From assembly GCA_025642075.2 (NCBI GenBank), contig JAODUO010000127.1, forward strand, positions 115,001 through 179,000: a stretch of 64,000 bases of DNA, read 5' to 3'. The position numbers and the translations under genes are program-made. Positions 26,601 through 40,800 of this stretch are shown here, one piece after another (the first letter of the stretch is position 1; the number at the start of each line of letters is the position of its first letter). Source of the DNA: Ridgeia piscesae (lineage: Eukaryota; Annelida; Polychaeta; Sabellida; Siboglinidae). The notes beneath the pieces are model-generated. The model saw nothing but the letters and a program-made list of their open reading frames with translations, made no database searches and was not told the DNA's origin.

Positions 26601-29571
26601 GATAAAACGCATAAAAAGTACCGGGGCGGCTTATGAACAGGAAGAGGAGGTGGGAAGGCATGGAGGGAAAACACCCCTGGGATTTAGAGCAAGTTGTTAA
26701 TTGGTCCGTTTTTGCATTCCGCTGCCGCCTGCTGGAACAATAAAATGTTATTTATTAAACGGTTCTCACTGATTTGACATGTTTATATGACAGTGCTCAT
26801 TAGTATGCATGGCTGATTTAGCCTTGTGACGCTGGCTTTGTGCATTGTTTAATCTAATGGAGAATGACATGAAAAGAATCAATGCAATCAGTGTGTTTTT
26901 GCTGATTGTTAAAGGTCTATTTGTAATTAAATTCTAACTCTTGTCTAATTTTGCATGGCTTGAGCAACTTAGTAGTTTCACTGCTAATTTGTGTAATTTT
27001 TATTAAGTTTTTATGTAAGAATCAAACAAGTTATAAAATTATATCGACCGGGTCTGGTAAAAAGTCAGTAACAAAGGTGATGCGACTAGATACTACTATA
27101 GCAAAAGGCTCCTTCAAATAAAAGTTGCCTACCCTAACAGTTGAACAAAAACATGCACTTGCATGGTTGTATGACTTAAAACAAAACACAGATTTGAACA
27201 TCAACGAATGCTCGACCTGCGATAACCCAAATCAATGGTGGAAGAATGTATTAACGTTTGCCTAAGGAAGTGAAAAATTGGTCCAGGTCATCTAAAATCC
27301 CCGATCTGTGAAGCCACAATATTTGACAAGGAATGGCCAAAAGCAAGGGCAATTGGAGAAAGCTTTGAGGGCTGGGTGGGTGGGTGGGCGGCCATTGTGT
27401 GTAGGTAACTAGGCAGACAGAGTGTCCACACCGTGTGTGATTGCTTTCTGATCTACGAGTGTCCCCCGGCAGTCACATATTTTATCTCGACATTAAAACA
27501 GTAGCCGTCTCAATCTCCGTCTCCAAGCATTGTCAGATGACATCTGAGATGTCGGCTGAACGGCTCATGTCCGCCATTGTTCTGCCTGAAGCATGACGCG
27601 ATGAAGCCTTTGTCTTGACAAGTTTCAGGAAGTTCAGTGTGCCATACGTTTAACGTAACAACCCTTGCTATCTGGTATACTACTGAAGGGTAAGAGTAGT
27701 CATTTATGAGTCAGACAAGATTTATGGCACCTCACAATTCCTGTTATAGTTTTGGGACATTTTGGATGGCGTAACATTTGTCATATTTCATACCCATTTA
27801 CAATTTGTGAAACAATGTGCATACATGTTTTATGCACGTGTAATTTCACGTCATGTCCGTATCTAAACATTGCATTATATAAACTTTATGTTTCATTATT
27901 ATCTAGTATCTAATATCTAGCAAGAGGATTGTGAACATGAGTAATGTTTAAATGACACCATTCCAAGGAAGATGCTATGTTGGTTTTTATGCCAGGTTGT
28001 TTACACGATTCACCTGAGAAAAAAATTCTGTACATTTAGTTCAAATGAGTCGTGTCATCTGTATGGATTACACCTGGCCAGATGTGTTTGCTTGTTTTCA
28101 GAGAAGAAGATTGCTCATTGTTTGCCCACATACTTAGTACACATCCTGGTGTAACCAACGGAGGGAGACATCACTAAACAGCCAATGGGCATTTCATTCA
28201 GGGTTTTACAAGTCCACAATGATATCATCATAATATACCTCAAACATTCTTCTATGTAACTTGATGTAAGATTTCAGTAGTGTGGTGTAGCATACGATGT
28301 AATTAGGCATTGAACTACTTTTGGTAGTTTGGTAAATTAATATTGGATATTATATCAGAAATGCGACCATTGTAATGAGTAATGATGGTATTAGATTAAG
28401 TTTGACTAACTTAGCCTAGAGAAACTGGTACACTGTACTGCCATTTAGATGATCAAAGAAAATAAGAAACTATAAACATCCATGTCAAATTGTTAACTTT
28501 GTTTGTGGATTCATTGTAATAAACATGGAGTAGAACTTAGTCCTGTGGCAGCCAATCGATTTCCTTGCTAACATTAAGTGCAGAGGATGATTAACGTCTC
28601 ATATGTGGGTGGGCTTTGGACACATTTACGTCACACTGCACTGAGTGTATATTGGGACAGTAGTGTTTGTGACGCCCACCTGCACCCCTCTCACACTGAC
28701 GTCATTAATTGTGACATAAATGACTAATTCTGTGGTATCGCTTTACTCTGCACTGAAACCACTGATGTGAGGATTAACTTAATATAAACATGACACATAT
28801 GCAGATATTGATATAGGTACAGGTTGATTAAAATACACATATTAAAATTGTTAATCTGTACCAGCATTGGAGATATGCTTCAATCATACAGAGAAAGATA
28901 GGGAGACGCTGGGGGAGGGAGGGAGGGGGGTTAAGACAGGATTGAATAAACAGGCTGCTCCCAGTAATGGAAGTGCAACAAGCTGGAAAGATTACTCGCT
29001 CAACCTCCGGAATTGGGGCAGTGTTCTGGAAAAGTCTACATTGGTAACCTGGACACATTCCAAAAGACATTCCCTGTGACAAAGTCACTGTGCGTGTCTA
29101 GTGCGAAGGTTTGTGGTTGCAGGCTGGATGACCAGTGACGTATGTTAAAGAGATCTGTATGCGCTGAAAGAAAAAATGATCCAGAAATCTCTGCAGGACT
29201 CCAACTTTATGGGTAAAAGAACTCATTGACCCTGTGGAATGTCATACTGTGGCCTTTAAACGATAAGTCTCTGTCTAACGTCTGCCCACTGCGATTCGAG
29301 GTCTGTGGTGACTTCTAAAATAAGTAAGCGGCAGTGGGTTGTCTTTAGTTGTCGTTGGCATTGTTTCTTCAGGCAGAAAACACAATTGATATGACTATTG
29401 ATCTACCCTGTGTGCTGTCATTTTTATTGTAATATCTGATATTTTAATCAAGCAACAATCAGGAAAGCAATGCATTGTGGAATTCCAATGTGGCAGTAAT
29501 GAGCGAGAAGACTGACAACTAAATCAGCTTGTTTTATCTCGCCATCCATGTGGACAATGAATTGGCCCAAG

Positions 29572-29622
<51 letters not shown>

Positions 29623-29724
29623 TACACATAATATATATATATATATCATATACATAATATATATATATATATATTATATATACATATATACATCACATAT
29701 ATATATATTATTACATATATTATA

Positions 29725-29786
<62 letters not shown>

Positions 29787-31579
29787 CCATAATTTACACA
29801 ATCTAAAAGCACCCAGCTACATATTGCTGTGGACTGCCTATGTTGTGGATAAAAAGAAGAGAGTATAACATTTCACGCCACAGGGCCCAGTAATGACAGG
29901 CTGCAGCAGTGGTTGCCCTATATAGCTCACCTGTCCTGTACAGGTAATGTACAGGTAACACCCCTTGGCTGTGGAGCAAAAAGTCACCTGTAATCAGCTG
30001 ATCTTGGCGGGATCGGCTTGCGGTTTGTGTACCTATTGGCACCATGCCAGCTACGATCACTTATGAATGTTGCGGTCATGTTCACGATAAAGGGTTTTTT
30101 TTAAACGTTAGGTGGTCTGAGTTTGGGGGTACAGGGGGGTCGTTACAATTTTTATAGTCGGTAAATCTGGGTGGCTGACGTAAAACCCCAGTGCGTTATC
30201 CCCGCCCATTTCCCACATGATATAGACCCACAAACCGCGGAATCCCTGATAGTGTAGAATCGACCCAGTCGGCCACCACTAGAAGGGCGAGAGACTGACG
30301 CCCAACCACAGACGGCTGTTAAATGTCCCATGATGTCTTCCTGGAACAGCTATCAAACTGCGGGTTCAGAGTTTTAATGTAAATCAGGTCGCTATCTTGG
30401 TCTTAGCCCTAGGGAGTGGCTGGTCAGATTGTCCGTTTCCCCAACACAGGGTGTGGGGAAACCATTTTTTCCTGCTGCCTTCGTAAGGTATCCCTCTGTC
30501 GGCAGATGTTTGAGACATCAGCCGGTGTAAGTGTCAGTCATTGTGGTTTATGTGGTTTAAGGTGAAGGCATGATCGGTTGAACCGAACATGTTTGCATCA
30601 CAGAGCATATTGAAAGTCTTGGCAGTTTGGTTGGCTAAACATAATGCCAGCTTTACTGTTGATTCACTAAAAATGCAATATTTATCACTTAATTTAAATG
30701 TTAAAAAATATATTTAACATGTTTACGTAGATGTTTATTTGTCTGTAAAATTCCTGTTCCATACAATATTTTAATGGCAGTACTGTAATAAAAACGTGAC
30801 GTGAGACAGAGAATTTGAGCTTTTAACTTATGCACTCAATTTGTCACAAACCAGTAAGTGTTTGAAAACTGATGCATATTCTATTGAAGTAATGATATCT
30901 GCTGTACATGTTTGAGTGTTACATGGATGCATTCTAATAAGAACTGATCAACAGTTCATGGGGCAGGTACTAGATAAATTGTTGGTTCATCTTTATATGA
31001 GAATGCAAAGTCATAGGCTTCACAAACATTGCCAGAAATTCAGTGTTTTATCGCATCCAACGTCGGCCAGATACGACCTATTGACCACTACTTTGTGGCT
31101 GACCATGAAAGCTGCGCTTGTTTACCCCACAGTGCCTTCAGCCACCATTCCACGGTGGTGTCGTTGGCAGATTATTCGACCCAAGAATTCAACTACCTGG
31201 CTTGACATGTAGCCCCCAGGTGAAATCAGTCGGCTAATCGCCCCCAATCACAGGCTAGCGCCATTCACAATCGGCGACAGGAAATTGGTGAAGAATCGTG
31301 TTTTGTGCACGTATAGAAATGGATTGAATGCGAAGGAGATAGTATCGGAGGGTAAACTGCTGGTTAATAGTATCAGGCAGGCGGGGGTTTGTGCGTGGTT
31401 ATCTCGCGGTTCAACTGCAGGCGTTTGGAGGGTGATTCACAAAGAATGTCTCTGTTAGCTGGCCTTAAGCTTGCGGGTCATTGGTTGACCAGTGGACAAG
31501 GAGTGACCTCCTGGGATTATTTATGTCAGTGGTTGAATGATGTGATACATCCATGCGTGTTTGTGATAGTGTGTGTGCA

Positions 31580-31611
<32 letters not shown>

Positions 31612-31726
31612 TGGTTGCGTGGGTGCGTGCGTGTGTATATGGTGTGTATGTATGTATGTATGTATGTGTATATAGTGTGTAGTACACAGTATGTAGTACA
31701 CTCACTGTGTACACGTGTGTGTGTAC

Positions 31727-31758
<32 letters not shown>

Positions 31759-31765
31759 ATGTATA

Positions 31766-31833
<68 letters not shown>

Positions 31834-34800
31834 TGTGTGTGTGCTGAACACCAACGTTGTCACAACGTTGTACTGCAGTCATCTTGTTCGACGGTTCTAT
31901 TTATACTAGGCAGTAACATTACAGTTTACACTGCCAGCTCGCGTGAGGCCACATGTGTGTGTGCTAACCCTCACTGCCACAGCGACCTTGGCCGCCCAGC
32001 ACGGGGCATTAAAACTCTGAACCCAGTGATTTGATAGTGGTTCCAGGAATGGCTTGGAGACAGTCTCCAGACGTCCACACTTGTTGAGTTCCACTAGAGG
32101 TGCTGACACATGCCTTGCCCTGGTCATCTGGTCACCCGTCCAGTACTCAGCCACAGAGGGTGACAAATGACCCCACAGGTTGAGGTCAAGCACCCCCTTG
32201 TAAGGGTCACTGACTTGCTGATGTTCACCCCCCTCTGGCTGGATGTCGGTTGGTCATGGAAGGGTGGTTCTCTTGGGGAAGTGGAACTATCAGACATGTG
32301 TCTCTATAGCCTGCAGATGTGGTGGCTTTTGAAGATTAGGACATTGAATACATGTGATTCCTATGTAGATGTCTAGCAGACACAGTCAGTGAGTTCAGTT
32401 AATTATTGTCATATGTATGATGTACTGGTAATTGTGTTACTGATGATGATGACCCAATTTAGTTACGTAGAACAAAGCTTCACAGATGTGAATAAAGACG
32501 CAATTTAAACAAAATTAGAAACCTTATATGAGTAATTAAAAGTTGTCTGTATCGGTAAATATTGGTGGAGACAACAGAAGTCCAGCAGTAATAGTAATAA
32601 CAAAATATTAGGTTACCAGAGAAAAATATTACTGGAATAAGAGTAGCATACATGACAGTTTTATATATTAGCTGCTTACTGTTTAGTTTTTCAAAGATGT
32701 AATAATATTATTATTATTATTATTATATATTATTAGTATTTACTGTAATTAAAAAAGTTATGTGTTTTTGGGGTAAAGTTTTATGTTCAAATATGATTAG
32801 TGGCCCATTGGCTAAAACACTAAGGATGATACATTAATAAATGCGATGTTGTTTAGGAAAGGTAGAAAGAACATGACATGTGTACCTTCCACCTAATCTC
32901 TGCGTCAGACTGTTGGTTCGTAGCGGGACTAGTACACCATGTGTGTGACCTGACAGGGTCTTTGACCACTTTCTGATCTCTGGCCATGAACCAAACGCGA
33001 GCCCGCCGTTAAACAAACCCATATAGGACGTAATTAGTATACACTGCGATCGGTTTAACCGTAAACGCTGGCAATTAACCGGCGATGTATTATCGTATCA
33101 AGTGTGAGTTGGCTGGCTGCCCATTGGCTGCGACTGTATGGGATGCGGCCGTTCACAACTTGTACAGTTTGGATGGCCTTGTTCACATTTATCGCAAGTG
33201 AAGATCAGGGCCCATCATTGATGGCATGGAAATGGGATACTGTGTGTGTGTGTGTTTCAGCATTCGGACTTTTGGCACCCACCGTATGCTGTCCACTTTG
33301 CAGGCAGGGGATCTATTTATGGAATGGCCAAATGGACGACAAAGCTGTCAGTTTCCCTGACCAGAACAGACACGATGCAGTAAGCAGATTGCCCTGGATT
33401 TGCAGGAACTCTGCTGGGATTACTGCGGGATTTAGGGATTGGACGGGGTCGGAATGTTGCCTTGCTGATCTGGCTGCAGCTCTCTGTGGTGTTGGCGGGA
33501 GGATCAATCATTGGCCATGGATCTAATATTCGCAAGTCTGGAAGATGACCTTGTCTGGGAGCAGTTATTTGCAACTATAAAAAATGACCTTGTCTGGGTT
33601 CCGTCATTATTCCTGTGTGTTGTAACAAAAGCTATGTTAAAAATAACACAATGTGACTGATACTGTTCCCTTACATTTTACGCCATTTACTGTAGCCGTG
33701 TTGTTAAGTTTAAGTTGATAACAATTTTTTAATACCAGACATGTAGATGCTTTCTAGAAAAGGTTAATGGGTGTTGGTAATGGGACAGTGATAAACTCAA
33801 AGAAAAACAGCGGATTTAGGCATTCCTTCTGTAAATCATCCCAGCGATGCAGCAGAAACCGGAACAATTAATAAACTAGACAGATTACCAGCGCAATCGC
33901 TATGGAAACATGTTGGCACTGCTGTTACACCAAGGAAATCCCCATTTACAAGTGGGCCTATTTTGGGGAGCCAAGCTGCTGGGCCATTAATAATACAGTA
34001 CCCAGAGCCTTCTTGGCTACCAGTTTTGTCTTGCTGTCATCCTAAATCCGGCTCTGTTTATGTCTGGGATTCACAGACATAGGAGTCAACAATGTCTGGT
34101 TGACTTAACAGTGGCTTACCAGTCGCTTTCCTAAAATAATTTTCCATTGGCTGATATTAAATACCGGTCTATTTTCAAGAGTAGGAATCTTGGCGAGGGT
34201 TTAGAATTACGATTACAGTCTGGGTTTAAGGGTCCCCCCCACATTTCCAGAAACGTGCGTGAGTGTCAGTGGAGTGCTTTTTGCACCAGGCCAGACAACA
34301 TGTCATGGTACCGTACCACACCTAATAGAAGGGTGCACTCTTATTACAAGCTACCCCTTTAATTTATTCCAAGAAATGAAAGACATTTTAAATGTAACAG
34401 TCTTGTAATGTAACGTAATCTTACCTCAAGATCTTACCTCAAGACTGGTTGATAGTTACCAAAAATTGAGCACTGAGGCCATCTCAAGGTTTATTTTCTG
34501 ATGACGCAGTTTCTATTTTGATGTATTTTTCATATGGTTTTATCCGGTTTGCATTGTCAAGGCTGGTTAATTTGACATTATTTTTATTTATAATATACTT
34601 TTTGATCAGTAGCACTTTATAGTTTTGCAGTCACTTTGAGCATCCACTAGATGCAGGCAATTCTCTGTTTTGTAACCAACTACCAGTTTAACATATCTGT
34701 ACAGACATAGTTTAGTGTTGTCCACACGACAATACACTTGTATGATAGATAATTGTAGATATGATTATGCAGAGGGATAATGGGAGATAATGAGATAACA

Positions 34801-37800
34801 TGAAGTACGTACCAGTGTTGATTATGGATGTGATAACATGAAGCGCGTACCAGTGTCGATATGAATACTCCCAATAATGGGCACCATGTAGTATTAACCC
34901 CCAACCTAGATATAACGATTGCTATCTCATTATAACGATCTCCATGACATGGCAGTTTAACTTTATGTTTACCGTGTGCATCTGCAATGTTTGGCTAAAA
35001 TCACGCGTACTGTTTGGAATTAAAGAACATTTTTGTCGCTAATCCTGCTATAGAATGGTCGCGGAGAGTTTCAAGTGGTCATAAACTGTGTTGTTGAAGT
35101 TACGTCAGAACGACTTAGTTATGCGACACGTGTGAATAAACCTGTAGGCAGTTGCATGGGTTGTGCTTGTGGCCTGTTAGTTGACTGGCCAGGTACATTA
35201 GGTAGTGACCACTTGGCTAGTGGCAGCATTCCAGTCATTAATGACTTATGGATACATTCCCACATGGCAGTTTAGTCGCATACATCATAACCCTGGCGTT
35301 GCATCAACAGTTGCCGCCGATATACCATGCTAATAATACTCAACTTTCCGTTGTTATTTAGCAGTGAAATTAGTCAATGCTGTAACATTTCTCCTGTCGG
35401 CAGCCTGTTCTAAATTATTGCTGTGTGCAATTTGTTGTTTCCGGTGAGGATGCTTTGTTCTTTTGAGCGAAAAAACTGACCCATTTGCAGTGTACTCATG
35501 GAACAGTGTTTGTGCTGATGATATCTGTGTGATTACACTGCATGACTGACTCGTGGGCTGTGCTTGGTAGACCTGACAGGCCTGGCTGGGTCTGTTGTCT
35601 GTATGTGCTGTCAGAGTGATATCTAGTTGTTATCTGGGTAGGCTCGCTAGACTGGTCTTGAATTGGGCTGGGTCAGCTGTCCTACACAGAAGATATTGAT
35701 CACAGCCAGCAGGGCTTCACCTTTCCTGATAACATCACTTGGACTTGTGTTTTTTGGGGTTGTGGTCTTAGTTTTAAACGATTAAAGACGTTTAATGGGA
35801 AAGACATGCACTAAGCATACAATGTGAGTGTGTCTTTAAACAGGGTCAGTTACCCAAGTCTTATGACCAGGAATAAAAAAGGTGCATGACTAATTACTTT
35901 TTGATAAGATACCACTTCCATGAGTGTTATTCAATTATGGTAGATTCGAAAAATCCGATCCAAGACAATTTCGATGCCTAAAATCTGTAACCGTAACAGA
36001 GCTGTGTATAATGTATTACTGAAGATTTTATCCATTTAGATAGCTCATTCCAGACATTTCCTCTTGATGTAGTTCATTCATATTGTAACAATATGATATT
36101 ATCCTTTTATGTTTTTGCTGGTTAACTAGCCCTAACTAACAAGGTCATGGTAGCAGAGCTATTAGGATTTCCTGTATGGGCATCAATGTACAATACGGTA
36201 CTGTTCGGTGAAAAAGTGCAGGTGTTTTACGTTACTTAGTCAGGCAACTGGGGTAAATAGTTTTGCACCCACTCCACACTACAGCTGGGTAATTAGTAAA
36301 TGTTTACTGAAAGCGGCACTCTTGCGGGTTCATTGAGAGATGTATGCTTGCGTCATTGACGCTGATATCAGCCTGTGAACAAACCGAAATGATTGACAGA
36401 AAGGTGTCGCGTACCACGCGTAAGTTCAAGATTGATACACTGTGTGGATTGTTGAAAGGACAATTGAAGTGACTGTTTAGCGCCCTGCTGAGTTCAATCT
36501 AACTAACTCACTCTGTGTGATGAAATCATGGTCTGTTGGCGTTGTGTTGTGGTGTCTTACTACTTAGACCTTTAAGAAAATCTGTACTGGCTCAGTTAGC
36601 CAGTCAATCCTGTTAGACGAGGCCAAGTCTGAATGTGATAATGTCAGTCATTATTTTCCTCCCGGTATTAATTCAATCACACAGAAAAGCAAAAACTTGT
36701 CTGATGTCTGACCCGACCCGTGCATGTAAGCAGTGCTTTTTATATAGGTCAAAAGAAATTGATAGTGACATGATTGTCCTACTATAAAACCACTGAGAAC
36801 ATACTGCAATACCTACCCTAGTGGACACACGGGAGAATAATTAGTCAAATCAGTCCGACATACCCACCCAAAATCGTGAGATAGTTTAACTGAAAAACAC
36901 AACTCTGAGAGGTAAAAATGCCTGATTTGTACAGTGACAGTGGCACCATCTAGTAAAAATGGGGTGAAAACCTGATCGATTCGTTGTGTTTTAACATAAG
37001 TGCGATAGGTAGCCACTTCCTGCTGTAAAAAACATGATCATATCACAACGGGAGAGTGTATATCATTCCTCGATATCCACAAACTTGCCGGAAACTTGCT
37101 GCGAAGCGAAACCAGCCTTAACAGAAATCCGACCCATGATCCATTAGCCAGTGGCCACTTGTAGACTCGATGTTTTTCTCGATTTCATTTTAACTGTTTC
37201 CAGACCTATTCCCACAGTCGGTTAATTACAGTCTGCTCGAGAATTGGTCAGTTTACCATTTCACTTTGCCGTTTCATGTGTTGTATCGGCATTCGGTTAA
37301 TTATAGGTTGGTACCATTTCTTGTACTCTGCCCTAATAACTGTGCTTTGATAATGATCGTTGACCACTTATTTCCACATGTGGCCAGTTGTTTGTCCAGG
37401 ATCTCGCAGGACAGTGATTTCTATCTCTGGTCAATAGTTGTTTCATAAATACTAGGTACAACTGGCCAAACAAATCACTTCACAGGTCAGAATTGATCAG
37501 TAAGTTAAGATATGTATATCTTTGGATTTACACTTCACTGGAGTAACAGAGTGACACAATACCACATTTGGGTTCCCCATAGGCGGCCATTACAACACTT
37601 CCTTCATTGTCTGCCATTTTTATCTACTAGGGTATTAATATTTTCATACATTAATTAGCTGTCATTCACACACATGCTGTTCACAATTCGTGTAATTCTA
37701 TTACCTAATTTTCTCACAATCCAATATATAACCCGTCACGACTGACATCTGTCGTAATTTGACAACTCTGATACCACGCTGCACAAATACATAATTTATA

Positions 37801-40800
37801 CTCACTCAACACTAAACAATTCCTCACAGAAATTCAAACAACCTGCATAATGCCATTTCTATAGGGTACTCTTTCATCGGGTAGTGGCAGACGAACCCCT
37901 TATTGTGGTATTACGTTAGGTAAAGGAAGAATCCCGCCTAGGGAGAAAAATACCTAGGCTTTGAACTCCTAGAGATGGATGGCAGCTATCACTAAACACT
38001 GAAACATGTATGATGCTAGACGCATTCATCAGGTAGTTGTTACTCACCTGGTGGGAAGTAACAGGACAAAGGATCAACGGAAGATAGCGTGGCAGTAGCT
38101 CTGTTAGGGAAGCTCCGTTTTGTTTTTATGTCATTGCTAGCAACACTAGTTGCTGCTGCATTCAGAAGCAACTAATTATCATATTGAGAGTAGACGCAAA
38201 GCTTGTCACATGCACCCACAGTTGTTAAATAAATACTTCTGAAATTACATCTTTGCTTCTTATAGTAGGCCGTCGGTGAAGAACAATGGCCATTTTTTTG
38301 TTAAAATACTTGTAAGCCCAGTGTGTAGGATTTTGTGAGGTTGCTGCGTGTGTACATTACTTATTGCAGAACTAGCCTTTTTATTAAGGAATTTTACGTT
38401 TTTGTACATGTAATCCTATCTAGCTTTTTTAGGTCATCCCCACACTAATTACTAATCGCGTCGCCTTAGAAAGGATGATATAGAACAAATGTGATTTGTT
38501 GATAGAGTGTATACACTGTATTTAGCTACTTAACACACTCGCGCAAGTAGAAATCTAGTTTTATTAACTTATGACTTCATTTGTTTGCATTCTGTCCATC
38601 AACAGAACAGCTTTGAATAAATATTCAATGTTTGTTCAGTTTGTCTTTGGCTGTATGCTCGGAGAACACAGCGGCCATGTTTTATTATTTTATTACTGGG
38701 TTTCATCTAGTGCACATTGTTAAGAATTCTGTTCATTACAATGACAGAATGACTGCATATTTTGCACCTACCTTTCTGTTCTATCCAGGGTTGTATTACA
38801 AGTGGAATTAGACTAGAAAATTTACTTAGTTGCTTAACAGTTGATGAAAAAGGTGCTACATGAAAACATGCATATGTAAATATTTTTTTATTATGGATGT
38901 CCAAAATACAACACAAATGTTACAAAATTGTCAGCGGCCAATGTACTTACGTTGTATGTCTATTTAAAGTTTCACATTATTTAATATGAATTGGGAAGTT
39001 TTGTTGTGAATGCTTCCCAATGTATTACCACAAGCTTGCTCCTAAAATTCGAGAAAATCTGGCTTGTAGAAATGCAACAATCGGCGAATTGGAGCATTAA
39101 TGAATTACACTTTGTGAACGTTTTTATATCGCAGTATCTGTATATTGTAACTTGAGAACTACTTAAGCCCCAGGCATGTCATGCTCATTTTTATTCATTG
39201 TAATTAGTCAGTGCGGCAGATGACTATAATCTATTGCGTTTACCAGCAGCTGTGAGCACAGTGGCCTACCATGAATGCTTGTCCTCTTGTGTCGAGTAAG
39301 ACCGGAAATAAACGTTTTTGTGCAGCTTTCGTGTCAATGAGTAGTGTCACATGTTGCAGTTGCAGCTGGTGCCACCACAAATGTTACTTATTATTAACTG
39401 ATGAAACCAGCAACTTCCAGAGGTAAAGGAGAGAGAGTGTGAGGGTTGGGGATGGGTGGTATGGGGGTGGGAAATGTGGGCTTGATTATACAAAAATAAA
39501 GATATTTTCCATCAGTCAATGACGTACATAATGCAATATTTGTGCACAGTATGTACACAGTCAGGGTAGGTAAAACATTTTTTAAATTAGTAACAATACG
39601 ACTGTCTAGATCTACTTGGTTACCCATTTTTTCTCCCTCCCTTCCTCCCTCACGTAGACTGCCCATTACTTGGAATGCTCTAACAAGAGTTGCTCGTTGC
39701 ACCCTGATACATGTAGGGTGGTTATTGCACAATATTTATGACCAAGTTCACAGGTTTATCAGTGCTGTATGATAGGATCGGTACTAAAGAAATGTTTTAT
39801 TTACCAAACTAGCCTATAAAACATATCTGTGGCATTCACATTTCTCGAGGGTAAGATAAATTAATCCTCTCTGCCCCTTCCCGGTAACATGCTCTGATTT
39901 ACGTGAATAATTCAACACACTTTTGAGTATTCAGAAATAACGACTGATCCCAGAATAAGACATGAACTAGGTCAGAAATAACACGCCCTTTGGGTAGATA
40001 CTAAATACAGTAGTAGCAGAGAGCTCCCGTTTATCTGCCACTACCCTTTTCCAGAGCCCTATTTTAACCCATACACTGCCTTGTGAAAATTTATGGCTTC
40101 AAAGGGGTGTCAACCACATCTTTTGATGGGAGTGACAAGAAAATGATGGCGGGAATGCCTCTGGATCAAGTGTCATGTCACTAGCTTTCCAGGGCATTTT
40201 GATTGATTGGACAACTTTCATCCATATGTTATTTACAGGCGGCTCCATATTCTGTATGTGTTTTGGCATCGGGCCACAAAATGTAGACCGGGAATATCAT
40301 TTTATGAAATAACTATTTTAATACTGGTGTGTTTATGTTTTTGGTGATGATGACGATAGCAACATTTCATCATACAAATTTTATAGCAAAAACATTTCTA
40401 GGGGAATTTTAGTTTAGTTTTGTCCCATCATGACCTTAATTACCAGGTGACTGGTTTACTGAGATGATCGTGAAGTGTGGTTCTATGTGTAATAATGTGT
40501 TTAGTGATGAACTAATAAATAATAAATATATTACGTATTTGTTGATTAAACTAGGAATCCATTATTTTACCATACATATTACAAGTGCAATATAATAGTT
40601 AATTTTAATCATGATTAAACCAATAATGTAATCACACTAAAGACAGCACTGATTAATAATATGCTAAACTTCAAACAAACTGGCAAAACACAACCACTAA
40701 TGTCGAATGTCCGTCTTCTGTTGTAGTAACCTTGTCGCGAGCTGACAAAGTCAAAGTGATCGGCGTTGAGGGTGAGAGCGTCCAGTTGATCTGTGACCGT

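Noticed and set aside
31526..32034. RACV/HART repeat frames on both strands
   Set aside because: Translations of the GCGT and TG tracts.
33104..33526. 140-codon plus-strand frame in intron 1
   Set aside because: No domain, no splice-site support and no repeat explanation; a chance frame is most likely.
35692..35706. miR-2-like sequence ATCACAGCCAGC
   Set aside because: It matches the 5' part of the miR-2 family for 12 bases, but the flanks do not form a convincing precursor hairpin.
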